Below are positions 12,068-22,215 of a DNA stretch of 64,000 bases, one piece after another (position 1 is the stretch's first letter; each line of letters opens with the position of its first letter). The stretch spans positions 31,528,605 to 31,592,604 of the forward strand of contig CM022951.1 in NCBI GenBank assembly GCA_012931725.1, given 5' to 3'. Source of the stretch: Litsea cubeba (lineage: Eukaryota > Streptophyta > Magnoliopsida > Laurales > Lauraceae). The position numbers were made by a program, and so were the translations under genes. Under the pieces are notes generated by a model. The model saw only the letters and a program-made list of their open reading frames with translations, was not told the DNA's origin and did not search any database.

Positions 12068-12664
12068 GCGGGGTAGCGACGCTTGGTCGATACTCGCACA
12101 AATCGGAAACATGCGAATCACGTTCGACATTTCCAAAATCGCAGGGAAGCGACATTTCATCGATACCTGCAAAATCAAACAAAAAAATCGTGGAGACGCA
12201 ACATTTCAGTTGATATCCACAACCCAAATTTCAAAGGTTCGAAAAAACCAAGAAATCATGGAGACGCAACATTTTAGTTGATATCCACAACCCAAATTTC
12301 AAAGGTTTGAAAAAACCAAGAAACCGTGGAGACGCAACATTTCAGTTGATATCCACAACCCAAATTTCAAAGGTTTAAAAAAACCTAAAAACCATGGAGA
12401 CGCAACATTGTAGTTGATATCCACAACACAAAGGTTCGATAAAACCGCAAATTTCAAAAAATCGTGGGGAAACGACATCAAGTCAGTACCTGCAAAAACC
12501 AGAATTCTTGAAAAGTAAGGATGCGACATTCCGCGATACTTGCACCTAAATCTGCGAGGATGCGACATTCCGTCGATACTCGCAACCGAATGAGCAAGGA
12601 TGCGACATTCCATCGATACTTGCAAGACCATTCAGCAGGGAGGCGACTTTTAGTCGATACTCGC
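12068..12664. repeat. Hairpin repeat array of element B (12 copies)
   Basis: Twelve units of about 30 nt are separated by 10-40 nt. Each has a 5-bp outer stem, a short asymmetric internal loop, a 4-5 bp inner stem and a 3-6 nt loop. Outer stems include GGAAA/TTTCC, GCAGG/CCTGC, GTGGA/TCCAC, GCGAG/CTCGC and GCAAG/CTTGC. Inner stems include CGAC/GTCG (both orders) and CAAC/GTTG. The array is the reverse-orientation partner of 34477-34932 in A, which has ten copies; the GTGGA/ATGGA type occurs four times here and twice in A. Confidence 0.85.
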
Positions 12665-12682
12665 ATTTTTGAAAACCAAACC

Positions 12683-12942
12683 GGCTATATATGCCACCAA
12701 ACCGGCTATAAATGCCACCAAAACAGACTATAAATGCCACCAAACATGCTATAAATGCCACAAACCGGCTATCAATGCCACAAAACAAAATCGGCTATCA
12801 ATGCCACAAACCAAAAACTTGGCCTTAAAAAAAAAACGGCTATAAATGCCACCAAAAACCGGCTATCAATGCCACAAAACAAACCGGCTATCAATGCCAC
12901 AAAACTGGCTATCAATGCCACCAAAATCTGGCTCCCATGCCA
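12683..12942. repeat. GGCTATNAATGCC array of element B
   Basis: About a dozen units of the form GGC-TAT(A/C)AAT-GCCA separated by short A/C-rich spacers. It corresponds to 34107-34457 in A and to the shorter array in the LTRs. Confidence 0.8.
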
Positions 12943-13328
12943 AAACAATCATTTGACAAAAGATTTTCACAAAATGACAAACTTTTGATCAAATCCCATT
13001 TAGCAATTACTTTCACCACAAAAAGATTTAAGTGAGCGTAGGGAAAAAAAAAGAGCAATCCCATTTAGCAATTACTTTTATAAAAAAAAAGACTTAAGTG
13101 AGCGTAGGGAAAACAAAACAAAAAAATAGAGTACCAAAAAATACATGCGGTACCAAAAAAGAAAGTGTTCACAAGCACTACAAAAAAAAGAGAGTACCAA
13201 AAAATACATGCGGTACCAAAAAAAGAAAGTGTTCACAAGCACTACAAAAAAAAAGAGTACCAAAAAAATACATGTGGTACCAAAAAAAAAAGAGAAGAAG
13301 GATAGTTTCTGTTACAAAAATCAGGAGC
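12943..13328. repeat. A-rich repeats between arrays and antisense gene end in B
   Basis: Two ~60 bp direct copies (CCCATTTAGCAATTACTTT ... AAGTGAGCGTAGGG) at 12986-13108 are followed by units containing GTACCAAAAAATACATG and GTGTTCACAAGCACTAC between poly-A runs (13131-13290). It matches A 33764-34060 on the other strand. No coding potential. Confidence 0.65.
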
Positions 13329-16300
13329 TCAACCAAAAATGGTTCCCAGCCAAAATTTCAGCTCCTTCCTCCATGAACTCATCGGAAGCATCGTCAACAT
13401 TTGCGTCCATCGATGGTTCAAAGTCATCGGAATCCTGTGGCAAGTCAGCTGACAAAAAAAAATGTTAGCAAACCAAGTCTCAAACGCAAAAAAAAAAAAA
13501 TAAAAAAAAATCAAAAGAAGTCATACCAATTGGAGATTCTGGATTCACTCCAGAGTCCCTCGATTCTTCTTCTGGTGCCGCAGCTGGATCCGTCACCGCC
13601 TCATCGGCAGGAACCTCAGGCGTCGCCAAGTCTTCATCCTCTACTAAAAAAAAAAGAGAAGAGAAGAGCAGCAGGGGGAGAAAGCAAATTAGAACATGGA
13701 AAAATCCCATGAAAAGAAATGGAAAGAGAAAGAGGAAGAATCATACCTTCACCGACGGTCTTTCCTTCTCGGCTTCTCTTTTCTGGAGGCAAGTCAGCAT
13801 TCCCTGGCACCTCCTCATTGATAGTAAGAGGGACTTCTATGTCAGGAGAGTCTTCATGTTGCCCTTTACTGCGATAATGACTCCTCTTCCTCTTACTCCC
13901 GCGGGCTCGCTTCTTAGAGGAACCTGCCCCACTGTCAGAGTCAGGTTTCCCACTTGACTCCTCACTGGATGGTTTACCCTTGTCAGTAGACTCCACGGAA
14001 GCTTGCCTCTGTGCCACTTGCATCCAAGCGTCAAGCTCAGCTTCCTCCTGTTCTAGCTGCTCTAAAGCCTCATCTGGTAATTCTCGAACAACTTCAGAAC
14101 CAATGACGCCCCAGTCACCGAGAAAGCCTATCTAATGAATTACGGTCGGGAAACAGTCACCCCTTCCACATCTTACGGAGCCATCCTCTGTATATAAATC
14201 AAATTCCTTATTTGAATTGGCTGCTAATGAATTGAAGAAATTAATCTCTTCCTGATCAAATACCAGATCTCCATATCTGGTGCGTGTATCTGCATGGGAT
14301 CTACCTACTGCAGGAGATGTATCATCTGAAAAGGCATCATCAAAATTATCCCCCTCAGCTGCCTCCATTTCATTGAGTCCATCGGAAGCAACATCTTCTT
14401 GCAAACCACTTGCCCGCCTGATCTAGTCAAGAGTGCTAAAGTTGAAACCACTTGCCCGCCTGGTACACATACCACGAATAGAAGATATGGGTTGAAAATA
14501 CCATGTTCATGGGAAGCCCAAGCCGAACCAAGAATGCAGCCGCCTGCAGTTCAGTACATAAGTAGGAGTAAAGAGCTGGCACTAAAGCAAGCCGCTCTCC
14601 AAATGTCATCTGACAAGCCGGAGAAATACAATGCGGCCTGATGTGCATTCCATCTCCTCCAGCAAAACTAGCCTCACCAAGCCAATAAGTGAGGTAAACA
14701 ATGAGATCTCTCCGCAGTGCAATGTCAGGACATATGGCATTTATACTCGTGAAGAAATCTTTCAACTCGTTTTGCATGGCCGAAGTCTTCTTCCTGTCTT
14801 CCCGGGACATACTATCAGAAGACTTTCTGCTGTCAAAAAAGTTGAGGAACGAAGAGCCAGAACTCTTCCAACTACTGGATCTAACTTTCAAGCCCTCCTT
14901 ATCCTTCAAAAAATCATAAAAGGCAACAAGCTGAAAGTACAGAAGCATGAACTCCTCAAACTGCTCCTCAAGGACGCTGTCGATCGGCATAAACTCCTCA
15001 TAGAGTCTGCCAAGGATGGGCAATCCAGTAATGGCGCTCAGCTCCTTCAAAGAGAAACCAATCTCACCATTCATCACAACGAAGGTATTGGTTTGTGGAA
15101 GGAATGACTCCAACATAGACATGAAGACCTCGTCGAAAAAGATCACGGTCTCCCTAAAGGCGCGGACCGCATCAAAAATCCCGGCTTCCTTCAAAACGGC
15201 GCCACCAATCAGCAGGACACGAGCAGTCCACGACTTCCACTCGGAGTCAGCAATGAAACGGCCACGAAGTCGAAAAGGCTTCACCCAATTGCTGCCGTCA
15301 CCGCTGAAAATGCCAAGGCCCACCGGTCCCAAATTGACCGACGGATAATAAAAGCCCTGGTGCCGCTGGCTGGCATCAACATGTCCATGTCAGTAGGCGA
15401 CTTCTCTGCATATCCAGGAGAGCCGACAAAAACCCTAGTATTGATTACACTTGTCCTCTTCACCCCAACTTGGAGGATCTTCCCTCGTAGAGCACGTGGG
15501 GGCAAGGCTCATGATCGAAACGGTGCGATCAAACGTGACCGGGTAGCAACAGTCTTCTTCTCACCATCTGCTATGAAAGAGAACTAAAAACATCTTCTTT
15601 GGTATGTCATGTCATCAGGGACTGCATCACCAAAGAAGAAGGTAGGCTTGGGCAAAACCCTCTGATCGTCCATCATCCAAGGACGGTTGCTTACCATGAT
15701 CTTATAAAATTCCTCTCCCTTGAGAGCGATCAGTCGCTGCCTCATCTCATCTCTGTTGAGGGAGTCGCACTCTTCCAGATTTCTCTAAACATACTGGACC
15801 TTCTCCCAGGCCTGCTGAACGGCCAGATTAGAAGATCTAGCAGATAGACGAGGTACGCTTGTAGCGGGCTCTTTACCCTTGTTCGTTCTGGAGGAACCAC
15901 CTGCAAAGGTTGGAAAAGAAAAGGATCAAACATCAAAATGACAGAATCTCGCTAAAAAAAGATCTGGCAAAATTTTGACATGACTCCGGGGTAATTCCGA
16001 AGAAAAAAGAAATATCCAGAAAGAAATAGAAAGCTTGAAGATGGGCTCAACATTGCTGCGACCTCCGAAACTCCAAACTTTCGAAACCTCAAAGTCTCCG
16101 CAAAATCAGGAAGGGCTCAACATCGCTGCGAGCTCCAAATTCCCAAATTTACAAAAACTTTTAGGTATGCTATCATATCATGCTACAAATTTACAAAAAA
16201 AATGCATGCATAGACATCTTGGTTTGCCAAAAAAAAAGCATTATCATGATGAGAAAAAAAAAAAAGAAACTTTCTCAAAAAAAAGAGAAAGAAAAGAACA

Positions 16301-16518
16301 AAACTGGCCCATAGGCCGTGGCCCACAAAAGAAAAAAAAACGTGCAAAAAAAAAGAAAAGAAAAGAAAGCACAAGAAAAAAAAAGTGTAAAAAAAGGGGA
16401 AAACACGTGAAAAAAAAGAAAAAGAAAAGAAAGAAACAAAAAAAAAGAAAGAACTTTTTTTTCATCCTATTTCCTACAATGGAGTTTTTTTTGAAAAAGG
16501 GAACTTACTTGAAGCCAT
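13329..16518 (-). pseudogene. Antisense plant-mobile-domain-like gene of element B, broken
   Basis: This is the homologue of A's 29084-33763 gene. Exon 1 (ATGGCTTCAA, 16518-16509) has the same AAGTAAGT donor. Exon 2 runs from 15900 to 13747 and holds a 298-codon open stretch (15332-14436) with the same GFSLKELSAITGLPIL motif. Exon 3 is 13643-13527 and exon 4 starts at 13448; the donor and acceptor dinucleotides are retained. Three defects are visible. A 328-bp unrelated filler (14134-14461) replaces about 660 bp. A deletion of about 1 kb fuses exon 4 to the last codons of exon 5 near 13350. Element C separates the promoter (24710) from the ATG. It is not expected to make the full product. Confidence 0.8.
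14134..14461. other. Filler DNA replacing part of the B antisense gene
   Basis: This has no counterpart in A. It replaces A 31309-31968. Its minus strand is open for 90 codons (14404-14132) with an acidic, ordinary-looking composition (DGLNEMEAAEGDNFDDAF). One end carries a 17-bp direct repeat, AACCACTTGCCCGCCTG, at 14403 and 14446. I do not recognise its source. Confidence 0.65.
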
Positions 16519-16628
16519 TGATGGAGAAGTAGAAGAAAAGTCTTGAAGATCTTGAAGAAGAAGAACACTTGGTCTTGAAGCCCTCTTGGGATTGTTGCAA
16601 AAGAAAGCAGTAAGAGCAAGAGATCCAA

Positions 16629-16633
16629 CCTCC
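16629..16633. repeat. Target site duplication of element C, left copy (CCTCC)
   Basis: CCTCC precedes TGTTAGACCC at 16634 and recurs at 24699-24703 just after the C 3' LTR. Confidence 0.92.
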
Positions 16634-16916
16634 TGTTAGACCCTAAGTTGTTTGCAATTTGATGTCTTGCATTTGCATAATAGTCATCTCATTAGGTTCA
16701 TTTTCATTTCACATGTTTCTTCTTGAAAATCATCTTTTAACTCAACCTACTCATGTCTTGATTTAAACTCTTTTTTGGTTGATTTGAACCTTGATTTTAA
16801 TCATGTTTTTCTTGATGAAACAATGCATAAAGACACCCTTCAAATCTGAGTTTTTAAATGATTTCAAAAGGTTCATTTTTCAAAACTTCAGATGTTCAGA
16901 AAATTGACCTGACCAG

Positions 16917-17263
16917 TCTGTCGGTCAAGTCATTGGTTCCCATCGGCCAACCCACAAGTGAACCAAGGTTAACCGATGACTCCATCGGTTCCCATCGGTC
17001 AGCCTATCGGTTCCCATCGGTCCACCGATAGTGCATGAAATCTCAGACCGAGACTCGTCGGTTCCAAAAACAGACGGCACCTTTTTCCATGATTGTTGTG
17101 CTATCGGCTCGGCTATCGGTTCCGCATCGGTCAACCGATGAAGAACGGTCAACCGACGAATGCAAAAGGGTCAGGAGAACTGTAAAAAATATGACCATTG
17201 CATATGACCGTTGAGCCATCGGTCAACCGACGGATAGTTATCGGTTGACCGCCAGGCATCCGT
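16917..17263. repeat. Palindromic ATCGGT/ACCGAT motifs in the C 5' LTR U3
   Basis: Motifs of the form ATCGGTCAACCGAT or TATCGGTTGACCG recur at about 16918, 17105-17155 and 17217-17250, including a head-to-head pair just upstream of the TATA box. They look like clustered promoter elements. The 3' LTR carries the same set at 23140-23465. Confidence 0.7.
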
Positions 17264-17276
17264 TGGACCACTTTTT

Positions 17277-17286
17277 CTATAAAAAG
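17277..17286 (+). promoter_or_regulatory. TATA box of the C 5' LTR
   Basis: CTATAAAAAG lies just downstream of the palindrome cluster and matches 23488-23497 in the 3' LTR. Confidence 0.65.
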
Positions 17287-18072
17287 CAAGTTCATTCCAA
17301 GATAAAATGAGATGAGAATAGAGGCCATTTTTGGGTTTTTAGTGCCCAAGTAAAGGGAATGAACTAAGGAAGCTTGTTTGGTCCAAAGGAAAAGCTAAAG
17401 CTTGATTTCAAGAATTTAAATTCTAGTAAGCTTTAATTTCCTTGTTCATATGTATCATGCTTTGGTATAAACTTTTGGAAAATGTTTTCAAGCATGCTAA
17501 CTATGTTGTGTGGAATCCATTTCCCATTTAATCTTTGATTCACATGTTTTGGATTTCAACACTTGATTTCAAACCAAGTTTTATTTTAAACTTTGTTAAT
17601 CATGCTTAGCCAAAATCTTTGATTTCTTTACAACATGATACATTAACTTGTTTGAATCTTTCTTTGTTGTTTTCATTCATTTAAACTTTAGTTAAACCTT
17701 GCTTTGAAAACAACATAGATCATGCATCACATGTTTAGAAATATTTAGGTTCATACAACTTGTGAGACTTTGAGTTTCATATCATCATCAAGTTAACTTT
17801 TATACATGTGATTTGCATATTGACTTCAATCATATATTTGAGTGCTTTAAACTTTCAAATACATTAAGCATATATTAATTGAGCTTATGTTTTAAACTTG
17901 ATTGAAGTTTCCACACACACACATATCATGAGCATTCATCTTTGCATTTCATTATGTTGTGTGAGTCTATTTTCACTTTCATATTTGCCTAATTAAGAGG
18001 CACCCAATCAGAGCTTAATTTATTTCTCTCCTAGTGTGTAGACACTTTCTTGAGAAAGAAGACTGTTGTACA

Positions 18073-18238
18073 GGTTATTGCTTAGCCTAAGAAAAGCATA
18101 GTGTAAAGGTTGTTCTTTAGCCTAGAAAAACAACTTTGTAAAGGTTATTGCTTAGCCTAAGAAAAGCATAGTGTAAAGGTTGTTGTTTAGCCTAGAAAAA
18201 CAACTTTGTAAAGGTTATTGCTTAGCCTATTGCAAAAG
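18073..18238 (+). repeat. Tandem ~62-bp repeats near the C 5' LTR end
   Basis: The unit AAGGTTATTGCTTAGCCTA ... AACAACTTTGTA is present about two and a half times. The same array lies in the 3' LTR at about 24285-24450. Confidence 0.8.
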
Positions 18239-18487
18239 CATAAATAGTGGAAATCCGGTGGGGTGTTGAGCACAAGCCGGTAGTGGATGTAGGCATTGAG
18301 GCCGAACCACTATAAATCATTGTGCAATGGTGAACTACTTGTGGTGATTGATTAGCTTATCTTCCACACTTTCTCACATAATCATCACTAGTTTAAAGGT
18401 GAATTGAAAAGGAATTAAAATTGGCCATTAATTGTAGATCACCCTATTCACTCCCCCCCTCTAGGGTTAGGATCCCGGACTTTCAAT

Positions 18488-18499
18488 TGGTATCAGAGC
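18488..18499 (+). other. Primer binding site of element C (initiator-Met tRNA)
   Basis: TGGTATCAGAGC, two bases after the LTR end, is the complement of the 3' end of plant initiator methionine tRNA. Confidence 0.9.
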
Positions 18500-18599
18500 A
18501 AGGTTACTCTATATTTAGGATCAAGTGTTTGGAACTCATGATTAGGTGTAAAAACCTAGAGTCATAACCCTAGTTGTGTATTGCACGAAAATCATTAGA

Positions 18600-20150
18600 A
18601 TGGCTTCCACTCAGTTAGATGTTGTACATTCCCTTGTAGATTCTTCTAGACCACCGTTTCTTCCATCTATTGGAGATACAAATATTGGAATTAATGAATC
18701 CCAAGATGAATTAAGAGAAGAAGAAAATGAATATGAAGATGACCTTCAACATGCTTATAATGAACTATATACATTGTTCCTAAAGCTTGATAAGAACAAC
18801 AAAAGTTTAAAAGAAGAATCTAAAAGATTAAACAAGGAAATTGACACTTCAAAAGATGAACTTAGAAAGAAAGAAGAATTTATTCAATGCCTAGACTCTA
18901 AGTTCATGATCACTTTGCACAACCTATCAAATGCTCAAGATGAACTAAATGAAATAAAATTAAGTCATAATGAGCTAAATAAAGAAATTATAAATCTAAG
19001 AGATACATTAAAAAGACAAGATGAGAACATTATCCATTTAGAATCCAAATTAAAAATTTCTAAAGATAATTTGTTAAATCTTCAAGATGAATTAAATGTA
19101 TCTAAGATAAGTTGTGAAGGACTTACCAAAGAAAATTCAACTCTAAGTGATCATATAAAAAATCAAGTTGAAGACATTGTCAACCTTGAATCCAAGTTAA
19201 TAACCACCAAAGAAAATTTATCCAATGCTCAAAGTAATATAAAAACTTTACAACTTGGATCTAATGTTAATGAACTCAAACTTGAATTAAAACTTGCTTA
19301 TGAAAAGGTAAACAAGTTTAATGGAATTGGAATTGAACTTACAAAAGTTAAACATGAAAATTCAATTCTTAAAAATCAAGTCACTCAACTTGAAACTCAC
19401 AAACGAAAGTATGAGTGCAAATTTACCCAAGGAGAAGAGAAATCTGAAAAATTATTTAGATTGGGTAAATCACAAAGAGATAGGACGGGTCTTGGATTCA
19501 ATAAGTATATTACACATGACCCAAATTTCACTAACACATTTGTGAAAGGTGAGTCCTCATTCTCATGCACTCAATCCCCATTGCCCAAAACAAAATGTCA
19601 TTATTGTGGTAATGAAGGGCATTTCAAATTTGAGTGCAAACTAAGAAAAAGTCATTTGTCCAAACCCATCTATGAACCAAAAAATGGAAAATCTAATTCT
19701 ATGATGATTAAGGCATCTAAATCAAAGGAAGATTCTAGAAAGTTCAAACAAGTCAAACCATTTCGACAAGAGTCTTCTAAGATAGATTTTAAAAAGACTA
19801 AACAAGTAAAATATGGTCAAAACAAATCTATCAATAAGAAACCTCTCACCTTCCCTCCATTAGCCTTGGAAATGAAAGAACTCTTGAAAAAGGTTGAAAG
19901 ATTAAAATTAAAATCCAAAAGACAAAAAGAGGGAGGAAAAGTTAAAAGAAATGAGAAGAATAAAAAGAAAGTTGAACACCAACTACCAAGGACTAATCAT
20001 CAATCTAATAATAAAGTTGTCAAACCTCAAAGATATGATGTCAAGTCTAAAAGAAACCTATCTCCTATAGTTGGTGAAATCTCAACCATAGGCTCAAAGG
20101 CTCAAAACCTTAGATGGATACCTAAGGTTAGGCTATTAGAAAAATACTAA
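18600..20150 (+). CDS. Gag-like protein of element C (coiled coil plus zinc knuckle)
   Basis: An open frame of 516 codons. ATG 18600 (MASTQLDVVHSL) is preferred to the upstream in-frame ATG at 18576, because it fits a plant start context better. Residues about 35-280 are an almost continuous heptad-rich coiled coil with internally repeated blocks (NLSNAQDELNE, NLLNLQDELNV, NLSNAQSNIKT). One CCHC knuckle, CHYCGNEGHFKFEC, lies near residue 335. The remainder is Lys/Ser/Asn-rich. The product would assemble the particle and bind element RNA. A full Sirevirus Gag usually has a capsid-type N-terminal domain before the coiled coil; only a short acidic leader is present here, so the N-terminus looks deleted. 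The frame ends where protease would begin. Intactness suggests relatively recent activity in trans. Confidence 0.82.
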   Translation: MASTQLDVVHSLVDSSRPPFLPSIGDTNIGINESQDELREEENEYEDDLQHAYNELYTLFLKLDKNNKSLKEESKRLNKEIDTSKDELRKKEEFIQCLDSKFMITLHNLSNAQDELNEIKLSHNELNKEIINLRDTLKRQDENIIHLESKLKISKDNLLNLQDELNVSKISCEGLTKENSTLSDHIKNQVEDIVNLESKLITTKENLSNAQSNIKTLQLGSNVNELKLELKLAYEKVNKFNGIGIELTKVKHENSILKNQVTQLETHKRKYECKFTQGEEKSEKLFRLGKSQRDRTGLGFNKYITHDPNFTNTFVKGESSFSCTQSPLPKTKCHYCGNEGHFKFECKLRKSHLSKPIYEPKNGKSNSMMIKASKSKEDSRKFKQVKPFRQESSKIDFKKTKQVKYGQNKSINKKPLTFPPLALEMKELLKKVERLKLKSKRQKEGGKVKRNEKNKKKVEHQLPRTNHQSNNKVVKPQRYDVKSKRNLSPIVGEISTIGSKAQNLRWIPKVRLLEKY

Positions 20151-21012
20151 GGCCTAGTAATTAGATTAGACCAACTCGCTCTCTTAAGTTACATGACTAG
20201 TTGGTCCTAAGTCTATATGTTTCAATCCTTCTAGGTATTTTCTATATGTTTAGAATTTCAAATTATTTGAAAATTAATTGTTGAAAGTGCATGTGGATCA
20301 TCAATTTAAAACTAAGATTCTTATGATCTGATAATTGTTCTTCATAAGTTAAATCAGTCTTAAAACACTCTAAGCAATGATCATAAGCTAAGAAGGCTAA
20401 TTCAGTGAATTAGTCCAATTTTCATCATCTATCGGTCGACCGATACTCAAATCGTCGGTGGACCGACGACACAGTGACGACTTAAAAACCCTGCGTGCAG
20501 AAATCTTCCTCTCTGTTCTGTTTCTCCCTGCATCGTCTCCAAAGCCCTAGGGTGCTGTGTCTGCTGGTTCTCCTTCTCCAAGAGTGAGATCTTTATTCGT
20601 TTTCAAACATTGATCATTAGCAAACATAGTTGGGCATCTTCCGAATCTGATTTCAATGTCAGAAGCCTGCACTGTTCATCTTCTTGGCTGCTGTGCTTGA
20701 CTGATTCCTTCTCCAAAACATGAAGACTCTCTGCAAGCTCTATGTGATTTGAGAAATCATTGTCAGCCTTTAAGCCATCAACAAGTCAAGATCTCCAAAC
20801 CATTTGATGTTCACAGTCGACTGCAATGGGCTGTTTTGAGAAACCCAACCTCATGTGCCACATTCAGATTTGATCATCTGTTCTTGTTCCCTTTCCAAGT
20901 TTGATTAAGGTAACATTGAATTCAATCTTCCTACATCTTAGTCCACAATCATTCTCTAAAATTTCAAATCTTTCTATCATATCCCCACTGTGCACACCAA
21001 GTATCTGTGAAA
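20151..21012 (+). promoter_or_regulatory. Spacer with promoter-like start for the second C ORF
   Basis: About 860 bp between the two ORFs takes the place of pol. Near 20431 it has ATCGGTCGACCGAT and GTCGGTGGACCGACGAC, the same palindromic motif class as the U3, then TTAAAAACCC near 20484. A pyrimidine-rich leader (CTTCCTCTCTGTTCTGTTTC near 20508) follows, a few hundred bases before the ATG. This looks like an internal promoter, but that is inferred from motif order only. Confidence 0.4.
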
Positions 21013-22215
21013 ATGCCTCCTAGAACCAAGAAGGCTACTCCTAGGCGCCCTATAAAGATGGGAAAGGCCACAGCCTCTCCTAGCAGACCAATAGAAGATA
21101 GTGTGAATGAAAGCTCATCTCCATCACCTCCTCCTCCTTCAACCAATTTGAGACTTGACTCAAATATCTTACAAAGTCTTCAAAGGAGGAATGTTGTAGT
21201 AGAAAGGAGGATTATCGTAGAGAAGATTACTTCCATGGGTTTCAACTTGAGCAATGTGCTTGGTCAAGTGGGTTGGGAGAGGATACTTCTTTGGGGTGAT
21301 ATTGCATACCCTTCTATAGTCAAATTCATGTATGCATCTATCACAAGCACGAATGACTCTATCAATGCTTGTTCTTTTACCATTTCCTTTATGGATAGAG
21401 ATGAAGTGTTCACACCCCAAAGAATAGGACTGATAATGGGGATTCCTTGTACTCCTACGGGAGTAACGCATGTGACTGATACTCCTTCGGAGGATGAGAG
21501 GATCAAAGCCACCATTGACATATGTGGCTTTAACTGTCCATGGGATCAAAAGAAACATCATCTAACCATTAGTTCTCTAATTCCAATCAATAGGATTATT
21601 CACAATCTTTTCACTTACAATGTATATCCTAGAGGTGGAAATAGGACTGAGCTTACAGCTTTCATGGTTAGTATCCTATCCAAGGTAGTAACTGGCACTC
21701 CAATTTGTCTACCCTCACTCATCTGCCATACAATTATCAAGTTTCGAAACTCATTGGCACAAAAGAATGCCATTCCATATGGATACTTGATGACTCAGAT
21801 TGCTCTTCAGTTTCGTATTCCTATCCCCACTGGAGAAAGCTCCATTTTCAAAGCTCCATTCTCAATAACCAATATGAATCAAATGAATCTCATTCCAAAT
21901 CCTCATATCCCTATAGCAGATGATCCTCCATTGGCACAAGAGCCTCCCTTGAGACAGGAGATACCTAGATCTCCACCTCCTCCTGCTCGTGCTTCATCTT
22001 CAAGGCATACTCCTGGTCCTTCTACCCCTGGCACATCCTCTGACTGGCAAGCAACTGTGGAGAGAGATATAGCCTACTTGAAAAGAAAACAGAAGAAACA
22101 ATCGAAGACCATCAACAAACTGTTCAAATATCTCTCCAAGATCTCAAAGAGCTGCAGAAGAGATGACGTTGCTAGATCACCATCTCCATCACCTCCATCT
22201 CCAGAGTCTGATTAG
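21013..22215 (+). CDS. Second ORF of element C: putative plant transposon-type domain protein
   Basis: 400 codons from ATG 21013 (MPPRTKKATPRRPIK). A basic/Pro-Ser N-terminus is followed by a globular domain (residues about 50-275). It has WERILLWGDIAYPSIVKFMY near residue 90, VFTPQRIGLIMGIP near 140 and AIPYGYLMTQIALQFRIPI near 250. A Pro-rich stretch and a basic C-terminal helix (AYLKRKQKKQSKTINKL) come last. The domain order resembles the putative plant transposon protein family often found with plant retroelements; the function is unknown. It occupies the site where Sireviruses carry an env-like ORF, but I see no signal peptide or membrane segment, so an envelope role is not supported. 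The frame is open throughout. Confidence 0.72.
   Translation: MPPRTKKATPRRPIKMGKATASPSRPIEDSVNESSSPSPPPPSTNLRLDSNILQSLQRRNVVVERRIIVEKITSMGFNLSNVLGQVGWERILLWGDIAYPSIVKFMYASITSTNDSINACSFTISFMDRDEVFTPQRIGLIMGIPCTPTGVTHVTDTPSEDERIKATIDICGFNCPWDQKKHHLTISSLIPINRIIHNLFTYNVYPRGGNRTELTAFMVSILSKVVTGTPICLPSLICHTIIKFRNSLAQKNAIPYGYLMTQIALQFRIPIPTGESSIFKAPFSITNMNQMNLIPNPHIPIADDPPLAQEPPLRQEIPRSPPPPARASSSRHTPGPSTPGTSSDWQATVERDIAYLKRKQKKQSKTINKLFKYLSKISKSCRRDDVARSPSPSPPSPESD

Larger units (their letters stand above)
16634..18485 (+). mobile_element. Element C 5' LTR
   Basis: It runs from TGTTAGACCC to GGACTTTCA. Its U3 part (16920-17270) is dense in ATCGGTCAACCGAT-type palindromes, followed by a TATA box at 17278. 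A ~62-bp unit is repeated near its end. Confidence 0.93.

Noticed and set aside
14132..14404. Independent 90-codon gene
   Set aside because: Open frame lies within filler DNA and has no promoter or splice context; kept only as a possible captured fragment.
21013..22215. Envelope protein of element C
   Set aside because: The position matches the env-like ORF of Sireviruses, but there is no signal peptide or transmembrane segment, and the domain resembles a plant transposon-type protein.
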